Source: Mangrovibacter phragmitis
Lineage (GTDB): Bacteria; Pseudomonadota; Gammaproteobacteria; Enterobacterales; Enterobacteriaceae
DNA length: 64,000 bases
Direction: 5' to 3'
Assembly: GCF_001655675.1 (NCBI RefSeq)
Contig: NZ_LYRP01000001.1
Span: forward strand, 930,001 to 994,000
The position numbers and the translations under genes are program-made. The notes below the pieces were generated by a model that saw only the letters and a list, made by a program, of their open reading frames with translations, had not been told where the DNA came from and did no database searches. Of this stretch, positions 8,170 to 17,058 are shown piece after piece. Numbering within the stretch: the stretch's first letter is position 1; every line of letters begins with the position of its first letter.

Positions 8170-10665
8170 ATGATGGTAAACTATCCAAAGAATGTAACAT
8201 ATGAACACCCAAAAACGACATGGCGGCAAAAAGAGCCCACGCCCCTCAGTGATGAGATGCTTAACAGCGTTGAATGCTGGTGGCGGGCAGCCAACTACCT
8301 TTCTGTCGGGCAGATCTATTTACTCGATAATCCCCTGCTACACGAGCCACTGACTGCCAACCATATCAAACCTCGCCTGCTAGGGCACTGGGGGACAACC
8401 CCTGGTCTGAACTTCATTTACGCTCATCTGAACCGCACTATTATAGAGCGTGACATGAGCATGCTTTACATTACAGGTCCCGGCCATGGCGGTCCCGGGA
8501 TGGTCGCCAACGCCTGGCTGGATAGCACTTATCCCGAAGTTTACCCCGACATCGATTATAGTGAACAGGGTATGCGCAAGTTATTTCGGCAGTTTTCCTT
8601 TCCTGGTGGTATTCCCAGCCATGTTGCACCGGAAACACCCGGGTCCATTCATGAAGGCGGTGAGCTGGGTTATTCACTTTCCCACGCCTATGGCGCTGCT
8701 TTTGACAATCCGGATTTGCTGATCGCAGCTATCGTTGGCGATGGTGAGGCTGAAACGGGGCCACTGGCAACCAGCTGGCACGGCAACAAATTTCTTAACC
8801 CACTCAAGGATGGGGTTGTATTACCGATCTTGCATCTTAACGGCTACAAAATTGCTAATCCGACGATCCTGGCCCGCATCGGCGATGAAGAGCTGGAGCA
8901 ACTCATGAGGGGTTATGGCCATACACCATATATGTTTGAAGGTGGTTTTGATGGCGAGGACCATCTTGAAGTACATAAACGTTTTGCGGCGCTGTTGGAC
9001 GAAGTGCTTAATCACATTACCCGTATCAAAGCCGATGCAGAGGCCGGAAAACTGAACGAGCGTCCCCGCTGGCCGATGATTATTTTTAAAACCCCGAAGG
9101 GCTGGACCTGCCCACCCGTGATAGACGATAAGCAAGTTGAGGCCAGTTGGCGATCTCATCAGGTACCGTTAGCCAACGCACGAGACAGCGACACTCATAC
9201 CAAAGTACTGGAAAACTGGCTTAAATCTTATAAACCTCAAGAACTGTTTGATCAAACAGGTGCCCCTGTGGAGGCGATCCGTCGCCTGGCCCCACGCGGC
9301 AATAAACGAATGAGCGATGTACCACAGGCTAATGGCGGTCTGTTGCGCCGCGATCTCATTTTACCACCTGTTGAAAACCATGAGGTGCACTTCAGCGCCC
9401 GCGGCAACAGGTTTGTAGAATCCACGCGCGTGCTGGGGGAATGGCTTGCCGATGTTATCCGGCTCAACCCAGATAATTTCCGCATATTCGGACCGGATGA
9501 AACGGCCTCCAATCGTCTTGCGCCACCGGTTTATTCCGCTACCGACAAACAGTTCAACGGCGAAATCTGGCCAATTGATGAAAACATTGCGACTACTGGA
9601 CGAGTTATCGAAATGCTATCGGAACATCAGTGCCAGGGTTGGCTAGAGGGCTACCTGCTCACTGGTCGCCACGGCCTGTTTTCTTCTTATGAAGCCTTTA
9701 TCCATATTGTTGACGCAATGGTCAATCAACATGCCAAGTGGTTAAAGGTTTCACGCCATATCCCGTGGCGTAAACCGATAGCTTCACTCAACTATCTGCT
9801 GACTTCCCATGTCTGGCGCCAGGATCACAACGGTTTCTCACATCAGGATCCGGGATTTATCGATCATGTGGTAAATAAAAAAGCAGAGGTGGTCCGGGTA
9901 TATCTTCCAGCGGACGCTAATACCCTGCTGTATACCTGGCGCCATTGCCTGAAATCCCAGGATTACATCAATGTGGTCGTAGCCGGGAAGCAACCTGCGC
10001 CGCAGTTCCTCAATATGGAGGAGGCGCGCAACCATTTCAAACGCGGGTTGGGGATCTGGGAATGGGCCAGCAATGAAATTGCTGGTGAGGCTCCTGATGT
10101 GGTTATTGCTGCTGCTGGCGATGTTCCTACGCTTGAAGGGCTGGCCGCTGCCCGTATTTTGCGAGAAAGGCTGGTCGATCTGAAAGTGCGTTTCGTCAAC
10201 GTTATTGACCTGATGCGACTTCAGCATGAGCGCGAACATCCGCACGGCATCAGCGATGCGGAGTTTGACGCTATCTTTACAACTGATAAACCGGTAATCT
10301 TCGCCTGGCATGGCTACCCATCCCTTATTCATCGTCTGACTTATCGACGTCACGTCCATGACAATATTCACGTACGGGGCTTTAACGAAGAAGGGGGCAC
10401 GACCACACCATTTGACATGGTCATGGTTAATGACCTGGATCGCTATCGCCTGGTGATGGACGTTTTACAACATGTTCCTGGTCTGGCGATACGTCATGCA
10501 GGGCTTCTCCAGGAAATGCAGGACGCCCGCAATCGTGCCAGCCTGTATGCCCGGACTCACGGTGAAGATATTCCTGAAGTGGCTAACTGGGTTTGGGATG
10601 ACTCACCCACTCAGAAGACTGGATTGAAAGCTGTCTCCGCTACAGGCGGAGATAATGAATATTAA
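8170..10665 (+). CDS. xfp: Xylulose-5-phosphate/fructose-6-phosphate phosphoketolase
   Basis: 831 residues, full length for the family. This thiamine-diphosphate enzyme cleaves xylulose 5-phosphate (and often fructose 6-phosphate) with phosphate to acetyl phosphate plus glyceraldehyde 3-phosphate (or erythrose 4-phosphate). Seen: [40 protein letters not shown], the ThDP/Mg motif [22 protein letters not shown], and [11 protein letters not shown] plus [14 protein letters not shown] in the pyrimidine and C-terminal domains. ATG 8170 and ATG 8173 are consecutive, with GAGG just upstream. Phosphoketolase is not part of the E. coli xylose route. Its position behind xylE suggests a bypass of the pentose phosphate shunt for xylose, giving acetyl phosphate directly. 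Confidence 0.93.
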   Translation: MMVNYPKNVTYEHPKTTWRQKEPTPLSDEMLNSVECWWRAANYLSVGQIYLLDNPLLHEPLTANHIKPRLLGHWGTTPGLNFIYAHLNRTIIERDMSMLYITGPGHGGPGMVANAWLDSTYPEVYPDIDYSEQGMRKLFRQFSFPGGIPSHVAPETPGSIHEGGELGYSLSHAYGAAFDNPDLLIAAIVGDGEAETGPLATSWHGNKFLNPLKDGVVLPILHLNGYKIANPTILARIGDEELEQLMRGYGHTPYMFEGGFDGEDHLEVHKRFAALLDEVLNHITRIKADAEAGKLNERPRWPMIIFKTPKGWTCPPVIDDKQVEASWRSHQVPLANARDSDTHTKVLENWLKSYKPQELFDQTGAPVEAIRRLAPRGNKRMSDVPQANGGLLRRDLILPPVENHEVHFSARGNRFVESTRVLGEWLADVIRLNPDNFRIFGPDETASNRLAPPVYSATDKQFNGEIWPIDENIATTGRVIEMLSEHQCQGWLEGYLLTGRHGLFSSYEAFIHIVDAMVNQHAKWLKVSRHIPWRKPIASLNYLLTSHVWRQDHNGFSHQDPGFIDHVVNKKAEVVRVYLPADANTLLYTWRHCLKSQDYINVVVAGKQPAPQFLNMEEARNHFKRGLGIWEWASNEIAGEAPDVVIAAAGDVPTLEGLAAARILRERLVDLKVRFVNVIDLMRLQHEREHPHGISDAEFDAIFTTDKPVIFAWHGYPSLIHRLTYRRHVHDNIHVRGFNEEGGTTTPFDMVMVNDLDRYRLVMDVLQHVPGLAIRHAGLLQEMQDARNRASLYARTHGEDIPEVANWVWDDSPTQKTGLKAVSATGGDNEY

Positions 10666-11131
10666 ACAGTGATATTTCATCGCATCATGATTGACAAATC
10701 CTGATGCGATTTGCCCTTCCATGAAATACACCATCCTTAATCTGACCTGACTCACCGTATTCGGACGTTAAGCGAGTGTAAGGGGTTAATAGTAATGTTC
10801 AAAACGAATAGCTGCAGCCATATATCCGGTTTTATATGTGGCTTCATCACCCCCGATAAGCATCAAGGTAGTTGGTACCCTGGGTTAATTTAAGCAGACT
10901 GTTTATCTGTTACAGTAACAGTCATATGTATCAGTAATGATGGTTTCACGTTATTGTTCCGTGTAACGCCAGCCACAGCAGCGCTGTCGGATTCAGCCAT
11001 TGCGAGTATGCTGGCAGGAACATCAACCGAAACTTCGTATTTTTTCCAGCCTGCCACCCACGTTGCAGCTTTTATGAAAACAGTTAAAAACAATTACTGA
11101 GTGCACTTACCATAATCTTAGTTGTATTAAC
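10666..11131. other. Intergenic region between phosphoketolase and the eCIS cargo genes (466 bp)
   Basis: No supported gene. It holds a terminator-like stem just after xfp (10679-10710) and a second 9-bp stem with one G.U pair at 10817-10842. A minus-strand frame at 10890-11093 can only start at TTG directly after a stop, so I do not call it. Confidence 0.45.
10679..10710 (+). terminator. Probable terminator of the phosphoketolase gene
   Basis: A 9-bp perfect stem (10679-10687 with 10702-10710) lies 14 bases after the xfp stop and is followed by TTTG. The T-tract is short, hence moderate confidence. Confidence 0.5.
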
Positions 11132-12445
11132 TCAGTCCGACTCCTGGTTGAGTAAGTCGTCTACAGTCTTTGATATATTCTCTTCTTCATCAAGTTCTTT
11201 CTTAAGATCTCGTTCTTCACTATAACTTTCAGGTTCCGGACCTGTGTAAGGTTTTGGCTCAAAGGAGTCATAGGATTCATGTATTGGTTTTTTTCCGGCA
11301 TCTTCTTTGGTTAAAACCAATTCAAATTCCTCCCCTTCTTTTACTTCAACTTGCTCATCTTTAACCTTGAAACCCGATTTTGTATAAGAGGTCTTTGCTG
11401 AGAATGCTGAGGTAACTTCTATTTCATTCGGCGTATCCTTCTGTTGTAATAATTTCTTAACCGCTGCCAAAAGTGCACTTCCCCCTCCCCGTATTTCTGG
11501 GTTACCTATCATCCACCTAAGGTAAAGTGGCTCATTTTCTCTTTCCTCTACAATTAATACACCTACTAAATCTTCAGTACCCTTCATGACCGCTTTAATT
11601 CGCCATTGCCGCATACTGGGTTCAAAACGCTTGTGGTTTTCATATGCCATATCCAATGCCACATCCCAACCATCATCCTCTTGTTCCCAATATCTCCCAG
11701 AAGCCTTTTTTCTGCCACCTTCACGGTCTTCCTTATTAATCTTTATCACCCCTATGCTTCGGCTTCTTTCACGCAGCCCCTTTCCTCCCCATTTTTTAGC
11801 TATCTCTCCCAGTTTTCTCGGTATCTCTTCTTTATCCCAATCTGAGATATTTTTTAATTCAATATCATTTGTTGTAGTGTCTTGTTGTTCTTCATTTTTA
11901 TCTAATTGAATTGTTTCTTTACGTACATAATATCTCTCTGCATTATCTTCCAGGCTTGTTTCCTTGCCAGCCTGAGGAATTATCTTCAACACTCTAACCC
12001 ATTCATACACCTTATCACCCTTTTCATCACTCTGCCTTTTGTCTTTATTTTCCTGGTTGGACCCACGCCGTGAAATAACTACTGGTGCAGTATCAATAAT
12101 CAGCCTGTCTCCTTTTTTCAACTGACCACCATTGTTGGATTTTAATTCATTAGCCAGCGCGTTCTCACCACCAAATAATGATTTATCTGTGTACGCGACG
12201 ATGTGTGTAACCCCCCACGTTACTGTTGCGTCCTTTTGCACCCGCTGAACCGGTGATACATTAGCCGTACTATCCGATACCGTATGCTTATTGACCACTT
12301 GCTCCTGTATTTTTCTTTGCTTAATAGCTTCAGGACGATTGTCTGCAAGATGGAAGGAAGAGTTATTACTTTTCTTTACCGGAGGAATAGAGTCAAAAAC
12401 AGCTCTACTTCTGTTTTCTTTTGGTTTATCTGACTTTTTATACAT
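11132..12445 (-). CDS. Putative eCIS cargo protein with GNAT acetyltransferase-like domain
   Basis: 437 residues. The N-terminal ~68 residues carry the leader shared with the next three upstream genes: Met-Tyr start, DNR at 35-37, QR at 43-44 and VQR at 66-68. The middle contains VTWGVTHIV, GDRLIIDTAPVVISRRGSN and YEWVRV, possibly a small beta domain that I cannot name. Around residues 300-380, LVGVLIVEE ... NPEIRGGGSALLAAVKKLL ... SAFSAKTSYTKSGFKV resembles GNAT motifs A and B (acetyl-CoA pyrophosphate loop R/Q-x-x-G-x-G/A). The last 50 residues are very acidic. If delivered by the eCIS it could acetylate a host target, which is inference. It is the last gene of the minus-strand cargo series and is AT-rich compared with the flanks. 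Confidence 0.6.
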   Translation of the reverse strand: MYKKSDKPKENRSRAVFDSIPPVKKSNNSSFHLADNRPEAIKQRKIQEQVVNKHTVSDSTANVSPVQRVQKDATVTWGVTHIVAYTDKSLFGGENALANELKSNNGGQLKKGDRLIIDTAPVVISRRGSNQENKDKRQSDEKGDKVYEWVRVLKIIPQAGKETSLEDNAERYYVRKETIQLDKNEEQQDTTTNDIELKNISDWDKEEIPRKLGEIAKKWGGKGLRERSRSIGVIKINKEDREGGRKKASGRYWEQEDDGWDVALDMAYENHKRFEPSMRQWRIKAVMKGTEDLVGVLIVEERENEPLYLRWMIGNPEIRGGGSALLAAVKKLLQQKDTPNEIEVTSAFSAKTSYTKSGFKVKDEQVEVKEGEEFELVLTKEDAGKKPIHESYDSFEPKPYTGPEPESYSEERDLKKELDEEENISKTVDDLLNQESD

Positions 12446-12577
12446 ACATCAATCCTTTTAACTTATTACCTGAAGATGTTAACGTATTTTTCTTATTAGA
12501 ATGGTCTGACAAAAACACTTCAACGATCTCCTGACTCTATTAGGCAGATAAGAATTTCATTTTCATGAAGCTATCAT

Positions 12578-12603
12578 ATGGTTATATTAATTAATATAAC
12601 CAT
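12578..12603. promoter_or_regulatory. 26-bp perfect palindrome between cargo genes
   Basis: Bases 12578-12590 are the exact reverse complement of 12591-12603; both arms are A/T rich with ATGG/CCAT ends. It lies between two cargo genes on the minus strand, 65 bases after the stop of the upstream one and 132 bases before the start of the next. It could be an operator or a processing or termination structure. Confidence 0.45.
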
Positions 12604-12667
12604 GAAGCCCTGTTATTAATCATAATATTCCACGCAATCCAAAAAAACATTGCAAATAAATCACTTG

Positions 12668-13360
12668 TCAGGATGTTAAATGGCTAATATCCACACTGAC
12701 ATTGCCAGTTGCATCAATATAGCTATCACTCTTTTCATCAAATTTACAGTTAGTTACTGACCATTTGCCACCCAGGTACTTCTTATTATTTGCAACTTTT
12801 GCTGTTACATTCCCTTTCGTTCCAATAGCTTCCCATCCATTTACCTCAACTTTGACAAGCCGTTCCTCCCAATTATCAGATGTATCTCCATAATCCTCAC
12901 CCGACCATTCTCCTGCTGGCGGAACAAGCGCATCACTGTTATCAATTGCACTTTCCCAGTCGGCCCGTTTTGCGAGATTGTTTGGGGCAGTACCCGCCAC
13001 AATTCCGGGAGGCCCGCCTGTATCAATTCTGGCTTCGGTAACAGACACCGCTTCTCCAATATTGTTGGCGACATGTTTAGTGATGAATTCTTGATTAAGA
13101 GTATAAGGTACCGGTTTGTCTTCCTGTGCAGTGCCCTTCGCTCCCTTCAAACGTTGAACAACTTGATTATCAAAAAGTCGCGCTACCACTGCGGTTCTCA
13201 CTGAAGATGATTGACCCTGACTGGCAACCTCTTGTGACTGCCGTTGTTTTATAGTTTCAGCCCGATTATCCACAAGCTCATGACCATAATTCTCAGTGTT
13301 TTTCTTCTGAGTAACAGCCCTTGTTTGAAGCTTTCTCGATTTCTCAACATGTGTAAACAT
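12668..13360 (-). CDS. Putative eCIS cargo protein with unknown C-terminal domain
   Basis: 230 residues from ATG 13360; an in-frame start at 13390 is less likely because AAAGG lies about 10 bases before 13360 and the MF-start matches its neighbours. Residues 1-70 carry the shared leader: DNR at 31-33, QR at 39-40 and VVQR at 67-70. The remaining ~160 residues (PYTLNQEFITKHVAN ... GGPPGIVAGTAPNNLA ... NGWEAIGTKGNVTAKV ... TGNVSVDISHLTS) match nothing I recognise. They have no signal peptide or membrane segment and are rich in Asp, Asn, Gly and Trp. A toxin or carrier role is inferred only from context. Confidence 0.5.
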   Translation of the reverse strand: MFTHVEKSRKLQTRAVTQKKNTENYGHELVDNRAETIKQRQSQEVASQGQSSSVRTAVVARLFDNQVVQRLKGAKGTAQEDKPVPYTLNQEFITKHVANNIGEAVSVTEARIDTGGPPGIVAGTAPNNLAKRADWESAIDNSDALVPPAGEWSGEDYGDTSDNWEERLVKVEVNGWEAIGTKGNVTAKVANNKKYLGGKWSVTNCKFDEKSDSYIDATGNVSVDISHLTS

Positions 13361-13460
13361 ACAGGAAAACCTTTCAGATTTAAGCAACATTAATTACACA
13401 TCATATTGGTTATGAGAGATAAACTTATATTTAGCAATACTGTTAAGTATAAATACCCTT

Positions 13461-14447
13461 TCAAGAAAATTCACTTGTAAGCTGTTTTATCATATTAAAC
13501 AATGCTCTGACCACATAAAAACCGTTGTCAGGATTTTCATGAACATTAGTCAGCGCCTTAGATAGTTTTTTAGCTGTAAGGCCATAAACGTCAAGATCTT
13601 TTTCTTTTTTGTTTTTAGAGGAAAGTAAGCTTTGATAAAACTGCTCTTCCATTTGAATCAGAACTTTAGCTTTGGCATTAAGAAATTCATTTTTTTCTTC
13701 ATTATTTTTCATTTTATTCCAGTGAGTAACCCAGGAAAAGGTTTGATCAACTCCATAGGATACACGTTTAGGGCCAGCAAACAGGTTTTCATTGCATAAT
13801 ACATTATGATATTCCAATAGCAGTACTGTAGTATTGTCACTATTAAATCCAGAGACTATATTTTGTTTATGATGCCCCAGTTCATGCAGAAGATTTCGTT
13901 GATAATTCGCCATTTTTTCAGTTATAACAACGGCACCAATTTTATGATTATAAGCGGCCCCACCTAATAAACTAAGCAAGTCTTTAGCTGTAGCTTCGGT
14001 ATATTCTTTCTCCTGGCCAGGCCCTTGCTGCATAGATGTTAGAGATTCTTTTTTCTCTTCTTCGGAAAGACCAACAACGTACCCTTCGGGATAGTCCTTA
14101 AACTTGGTATTAGCCATAACTTTATCGGGAACTTCAATTATTTTATTTCCCTCAAAAGGAATCTTCAATTTTTCACACGCACTTTTAACTGCTTCATAAT
14201 CTATTACACGCTGAATAATCAATCTGGATGATAAGGTATTATGAGCAAAAGTGCTTTTTGCATATAACTGAACAATATCAGCTGCTTGAGGATTATTGTT
14301 AATAAGCTTTTTAATTTTTCTTTGAAACACAGAAGCATCCCGATTATCACTAAGCCAACTCTTTGATTTTTCATTATTTTTATTTAGAGCAATGGGATGA
14401 GCGGCCACTCTTTTTTGGTCTTTTCGCTCTTCTGTTTGTGCATACAT
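13461..14447 (-). CDS. Putative eCIS cargo protein with zinc-metalloprotease motif
   Basis: 328 residues. The leader has DNR at 34-36, QR at 42-43 and IIQR at 77-80. The C-terminal part carries HELGHH with the HExxH motif at 188-192 (two His ligands and a catalytic Glu). A possible third ligand, Glu212 in LLLEYH, lies 20 residues on, consistent with a gluzincin-like arrangement. A large Lys/Glu-rich helical tail follows. No secretion signal is seen, which fits delivery inside a contractile particle. The motif supports proteolytic activity; the substrate is unknown. The spacing and the leader differ from the DUF4157 protein next door, so this is a separate protease family rather than a duplicate. 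Confidence 0.6.
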   Translation of the reverse strand: MYAQTEERKDQKRVAAHPIALNKNNEKSKSWLSDNRDASVFQRKIKKLINNNPQAADIVQLYAKSTFAHNTLSSRLIIQRVIDYEAVKSACEKLKIPFEGNKIIEVPDKVMANTKFKDYPEGYVVGLSEEEKKESLTSMQQGPGQEKEYTEATAKDLLSLLGGAAYNHKIGAVVITEKMANYQRNLLHELGHHKQNIVSGFNSDNTTVLLLEYHNVLCNENLFAGPKRVSYGVDQTFSWVTHWNKMKNNEEKNEFLNAKAKVLIQMEEQFYQSLLSSKNKKEKDLDVYGLTAKKLSKALTNVHENPDNGFYVVRALFNMIKQLTSEFS

Positions 14448-14578
14448 ATCTCACCCCTGTGCATTTTTCTATGTTATGACTCATTCAGTGGCTGTAACAA
14501 CCGTGGCGCCGTGGGCATTTTTAAACACCTGATCCCATTGTTTTTCACCGGTCTTGAAACTTACTTTTTCCACAGCCC

Positions 14579-15025
14579 CTAACCACCGCGCAGCGCCTTA
14601 GCCCCCATCACATCCGCCTCATGCTCTAACGCAGGGTTATCATTCACTGCCATGCCTGCAACAGAGGTGGTTGGGGCAACACGCCCCTGGGCCTGCTGCA
14701 CTACATGACCCAGTTCGTGGGGTAAGTGTTTTTCCTGGCCGGAAGCAAGGTGGATATCACTGCCCTGGGCATAAGCATGGGCCTGCACGGCAGCGGGTTT
14801 TGCCGAGTTGTAATGCACTCTGACGTGGTCCAGGCTCATACCGCTGAGATTTTCCATGCCGCTTTTTAAATTATCGGGTAGCCCGGTTTGATTGGCCTGC
14901 CGTTGCACGGTTTCCACCCGGTTATCTTCCAGTGCCGCAGCCTGATTCTCTTTACGCTGCGATACTGCTGTCTGGGAAACTGCCTGCCGGGTTGATTGCT
15001 GTTGTTCTGTCTGGCTGGAAAACAT
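14579..15025 (-). CDS. DUF4157 (eCIS core domain) protein
   Basis: 148 residues. The leader (start [13 protein letters not shown] 34-36, QR 41-42) is followed directly by a compact DUF4157 domain. This has [62 protein letters not shown] (HExxH 103-107) and [13 protein letters not shown] (135-145), the standard domain from start to finish. DUF4157 is the marker domain of proteins encoded with extracellular contractile injection systems, where it often precedes a toxin domain. Here it stands alone. It lies 86 bases downstream of the ATPase gene on the same strand, probably in one operon. Confidence 0.88.
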   Translation of the reverse strand: MFSSQTEQQQSTRQAVSQTAVSQRKENQAAALEDNRVETVQRQANQTGLPDNLKSGMENLSGMSLDHVRVHYNSAKPAAVQAHAYAQGSDIHLASGQEKHLPHELGHVVQQAQGRVAPTTSVAGMAVNDNPALEHEADVMGAKALRGG

Positions 15026-15111
15026 AAGCTGCCGCCCTCGTTCTCAATCGTGTTGTATCAAACAGAAAACCACCCTGTTCCGCTTTCTCGCACCAACAGT
15101 GCTGAACTTAT

Positions 15112-16485
15112 TCACTCAAAAAACATTTTGTTATCTTTTCTGAATTCCTGGCGAATGCTGGCAATAATGTCGCCCTGGGTCACTGTGCGCTCATCACGCT
15201 GAATGGCGGTTAATGCGCACTGGCGCAGTACGTTGATAATCTGCCCCCCGGAAACTTCATAGCGGTCTGCAATGGCGGGCAAATTGACATCCCCGGCGAG
15301 TTCACACACGCCATTAAAAGCGTTCTGCCATAGCTGTAAACGCTCCTGCGGGCCGGGAATGGTAAATTGCACCATACTCTGAAAACGCCGGGTAAAGGCT
15401 TCATCCATATTGGTTTTTAAGTTGGTGGCAATAATAACCGTACCGGGGAAGTCCTCTATTTTTTGCAGCAAATAACCGGTCAGTTGGTTGGCATGCCTGT
15501 CATTGGAGGAACTAACTTCAGAACGTTTACCAAACAAGGCGTCGCCTTCATCAAAAAACAGGATCCACTCTTTATAGCTGGCTGCTTCAAACACCCGTGA
15601 TAAGTTTTTCTCGGTTTCACCAATGTATTTCGACACCACCATGGATAAATCTACGCGGTAGACTTCCCGCCCGGTGGCTTTACCCAATAATGCCGCTGTC
15701 AGCGTTTTCCCCGTCCCCGGTGGGCCAAAAAATACAGCGCGGTAACCCGGCTTTACCTTTTTCGCCAGTTGCCATTCTTCCATCAACTTATGGCCATAGT
15801 TGAGCCACGCATGGATCTCTTCAACCTGCGCCATAACTTCCGGGTCGAGTACTAAATCGTGCCATTCAAGTGGGGATTCCAGTATATGCGCCGGGAAGCT
15901 GGCGCTTAATTCCGGGCGCAACCGCTGCCCGGTCATAAAATAGTGCAGCCACTCTTCGTTTAGCCGATAAACACCCGCCCATTTAGGTACGCCGTCATCA
16001 ACAGATAACAGTTGCGTGACCTGTTCGGCCATCAGGCGGTGTTTATTTGAAAAGATTTCCTGTGTGTAAATGCGCCAGTCGGGGTTATTGGCACTGATCA
16101 GAAAATTGAGCGTTTGCCCGGTCGGAATAAAACCACTGAAGGCTTTGTCACTGACACCGCCAAATTCAGTAAAAGGGCGGTCTGTCAGGCTGTTAAGACC
16201 AAAGAAAATATCAAGGGTATCGGGTTTTACACTGGGTGCCATGGCAAGCGCCAGCCCCAGGCGTTCAAAAATGGATAATTGCCAGTCGGTAACCAGATCC
16301 GCATAGGGTGCCCCTTTTACTAATTCCGGAGGCGGAATATCCAGCCAGTGGCGTTCATGCCCTTCTTGTTTAAGGTAGCTGCATATAACCTGATTAATAA
16401 CCTGCGACAACCACGCCATTTCGCGCCAGAGCACAATGACATTGGTTGTTTGCAGATAGTTTTCGGCATTTGCTGGTTTGAGCAT
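15112..16485 (-). CDS. eCIS-associated AAA+ ATPase
   Basis: 457 residues from ATG 16485, which has AAGGA 6 bases upstream; an in-frame TTG at 16500 is disfavoured. A ~240-residue N-terminal domain precedes a classical AAA+ module: Walker A GPPGTGKT at 254-261, a substrate-loop region SKYIGETEKNLSRVF, Walker B FFDEGDALFG at 310-319, sensor-1 VIIATN and arginine fingers in AFTRRFQ. It resembles the ATPases of eCIS loci (Afp15/Pvc15 type), which are implicated in loading cargo or assembling the particle. Its neighbour is a DUF4157 gene, the usual companion. The core sheath and tube genes are not in the window and presumably lie to the left. Confidence 0.8.
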   Translation of the reverse strand: MLKPANAENYLQTTNVIVLWREMAWLSQVINQVICSYLKQEGHERHWLDIPPPELVKGAPYADLVTDWQLSIFERLGLALAMAPSVKPDTLDIFFGLNSLTDRPFTEFGGVSDKAFSGFIPTGQTLNFLISANNPDWRIYTQEIFSNKHRLMAEQVTQLLSVDDGVPKWAGVYRLNEEWLHYFMTGQRLRPELSASFPAHILESPLEWHDLVLDPEVMAQVEEIHAWLNYGHKLMEEWQLAKKVKPGYRAVFFGPPGTGKTLTAALLGKATGREVYRVDLSMVVSKYIGETEKNLSRVFEAASYKEWILFFDEGDALFGKRSEVSSSNDRHANQLTGYLLQKIEDFPGTVIIATNLKTNMDEAFTRRFQSMVQFTIPGPQERLQLWQNAFNGVCELAGDVNLPAIADRYEVSGGQIINVLRQCALTAIQRDERTVTQGDIIASIRQEFRKDNKMFFE

Positions 16486-16856
16486 GGCACATCCTTGCAA
16501 AGAGGTGCATCAGGCTGAGTTCTGCTGTTTGCCAGCAGCGTACACAACGAACCAATTATAGCACGCAACTCATTCAGGCTACTTTTTAAACACTTTTATT
16601 CACGATATGCCATTGGGCGCTCATTCCAACATTGGACCGGAATACCCAGGCAGCACATTCAGCGCTTAACTGATTCTGAAGTGGTCAACAAAAACTGGCC
16701 ACGGCTTCAGCGTTTTTCCCACATCGGCTTTCCGATTCGTTTTACCGGGATGCTTATAAGCAACAATTGGTGTCCCCTGGCTGGATGTTCGGGGGGATAA
16801 GGAATGAAGCAGCACGCAAGGTATGTTGTGCTGCCTAATTAAATCAGCGTCAATTG
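16486..16856. other. Intergenic region with possible IS scar (371 bp)
   Basis: No gene is supported. It has an interrupted inverted repeat at 16676-16710 (outer arms CTGAAG/CTTCAG, inner GTGGTCA/TGGCCAC), reminiscent of a transposon end. A 7-bp stem at 16809-16834 may end the transcript coming from the PAAR-immunity genes. Confidence 0.4.
16809..16834 (-). terminator. Possible terminator after the CPCC gene
   Basis: GCAGCAC at 16809-16815 pairs with GTGCTGC at 16828-16834 with a 12-base loop, 22 bases after the stop of the minus-strand CPCC gene. Only a short T-rich tail follows. Confidence 0.4.
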
Positions 16857-17054
16857 TTATTTGACTGTACGTCCTTCAGTATAGGCTTTAGGGGCGTCAT
16901 TCAAACTCATGACATTAGCCCCACCACCATAACTTGGATTTTCTTCTTGAACAGGATCATCTGCCCAATTGCAAACCGGACAATTTTCATAGTTCCTAAT
17001 ATCCGAAAATTCATATTTATGGCAACAAGGGCATAAATATACTGGACTATTCAT
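16857..17054 (-). CDS. CPCC cysteine-rich protein, candidate immunity protein
   Basis: 65 residues from ATG 17054, placed 4 bases after the stop of the preceding gene; an in-frame TTG at 17066 is less likely. It has YLCPCCHKYEF and CPVCNWADDPVQEENP followed by GGANVMSLNDAPKAY, the complete signature of the Cys_rich_CPCC family. This is a small zinc-binding domain commonly found as an immunity protein in polymorphic toxin loci. It is third in a tight minus-strand series after a PAAR toxin and another small gene. It may be an orphan immunity gene from an earlier toxin or a second protector against the current one. Confidence 0.75.
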   Translation of the reverse strand: MNSPVYLCPCCHKYEFSDIRNYENCPVCNWADDPVQEENPSYGGGANVMSLNDAPKAYTEGRTVK

Positions 17055-17058
17055 TATT

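Noticed and set aside
10890-11093. 67-codon minus-strand frame after the cargo genes
   Set aside because: The only start is a TTG immediately after a stop, with no ribosome-binding site; no recognisable domain.
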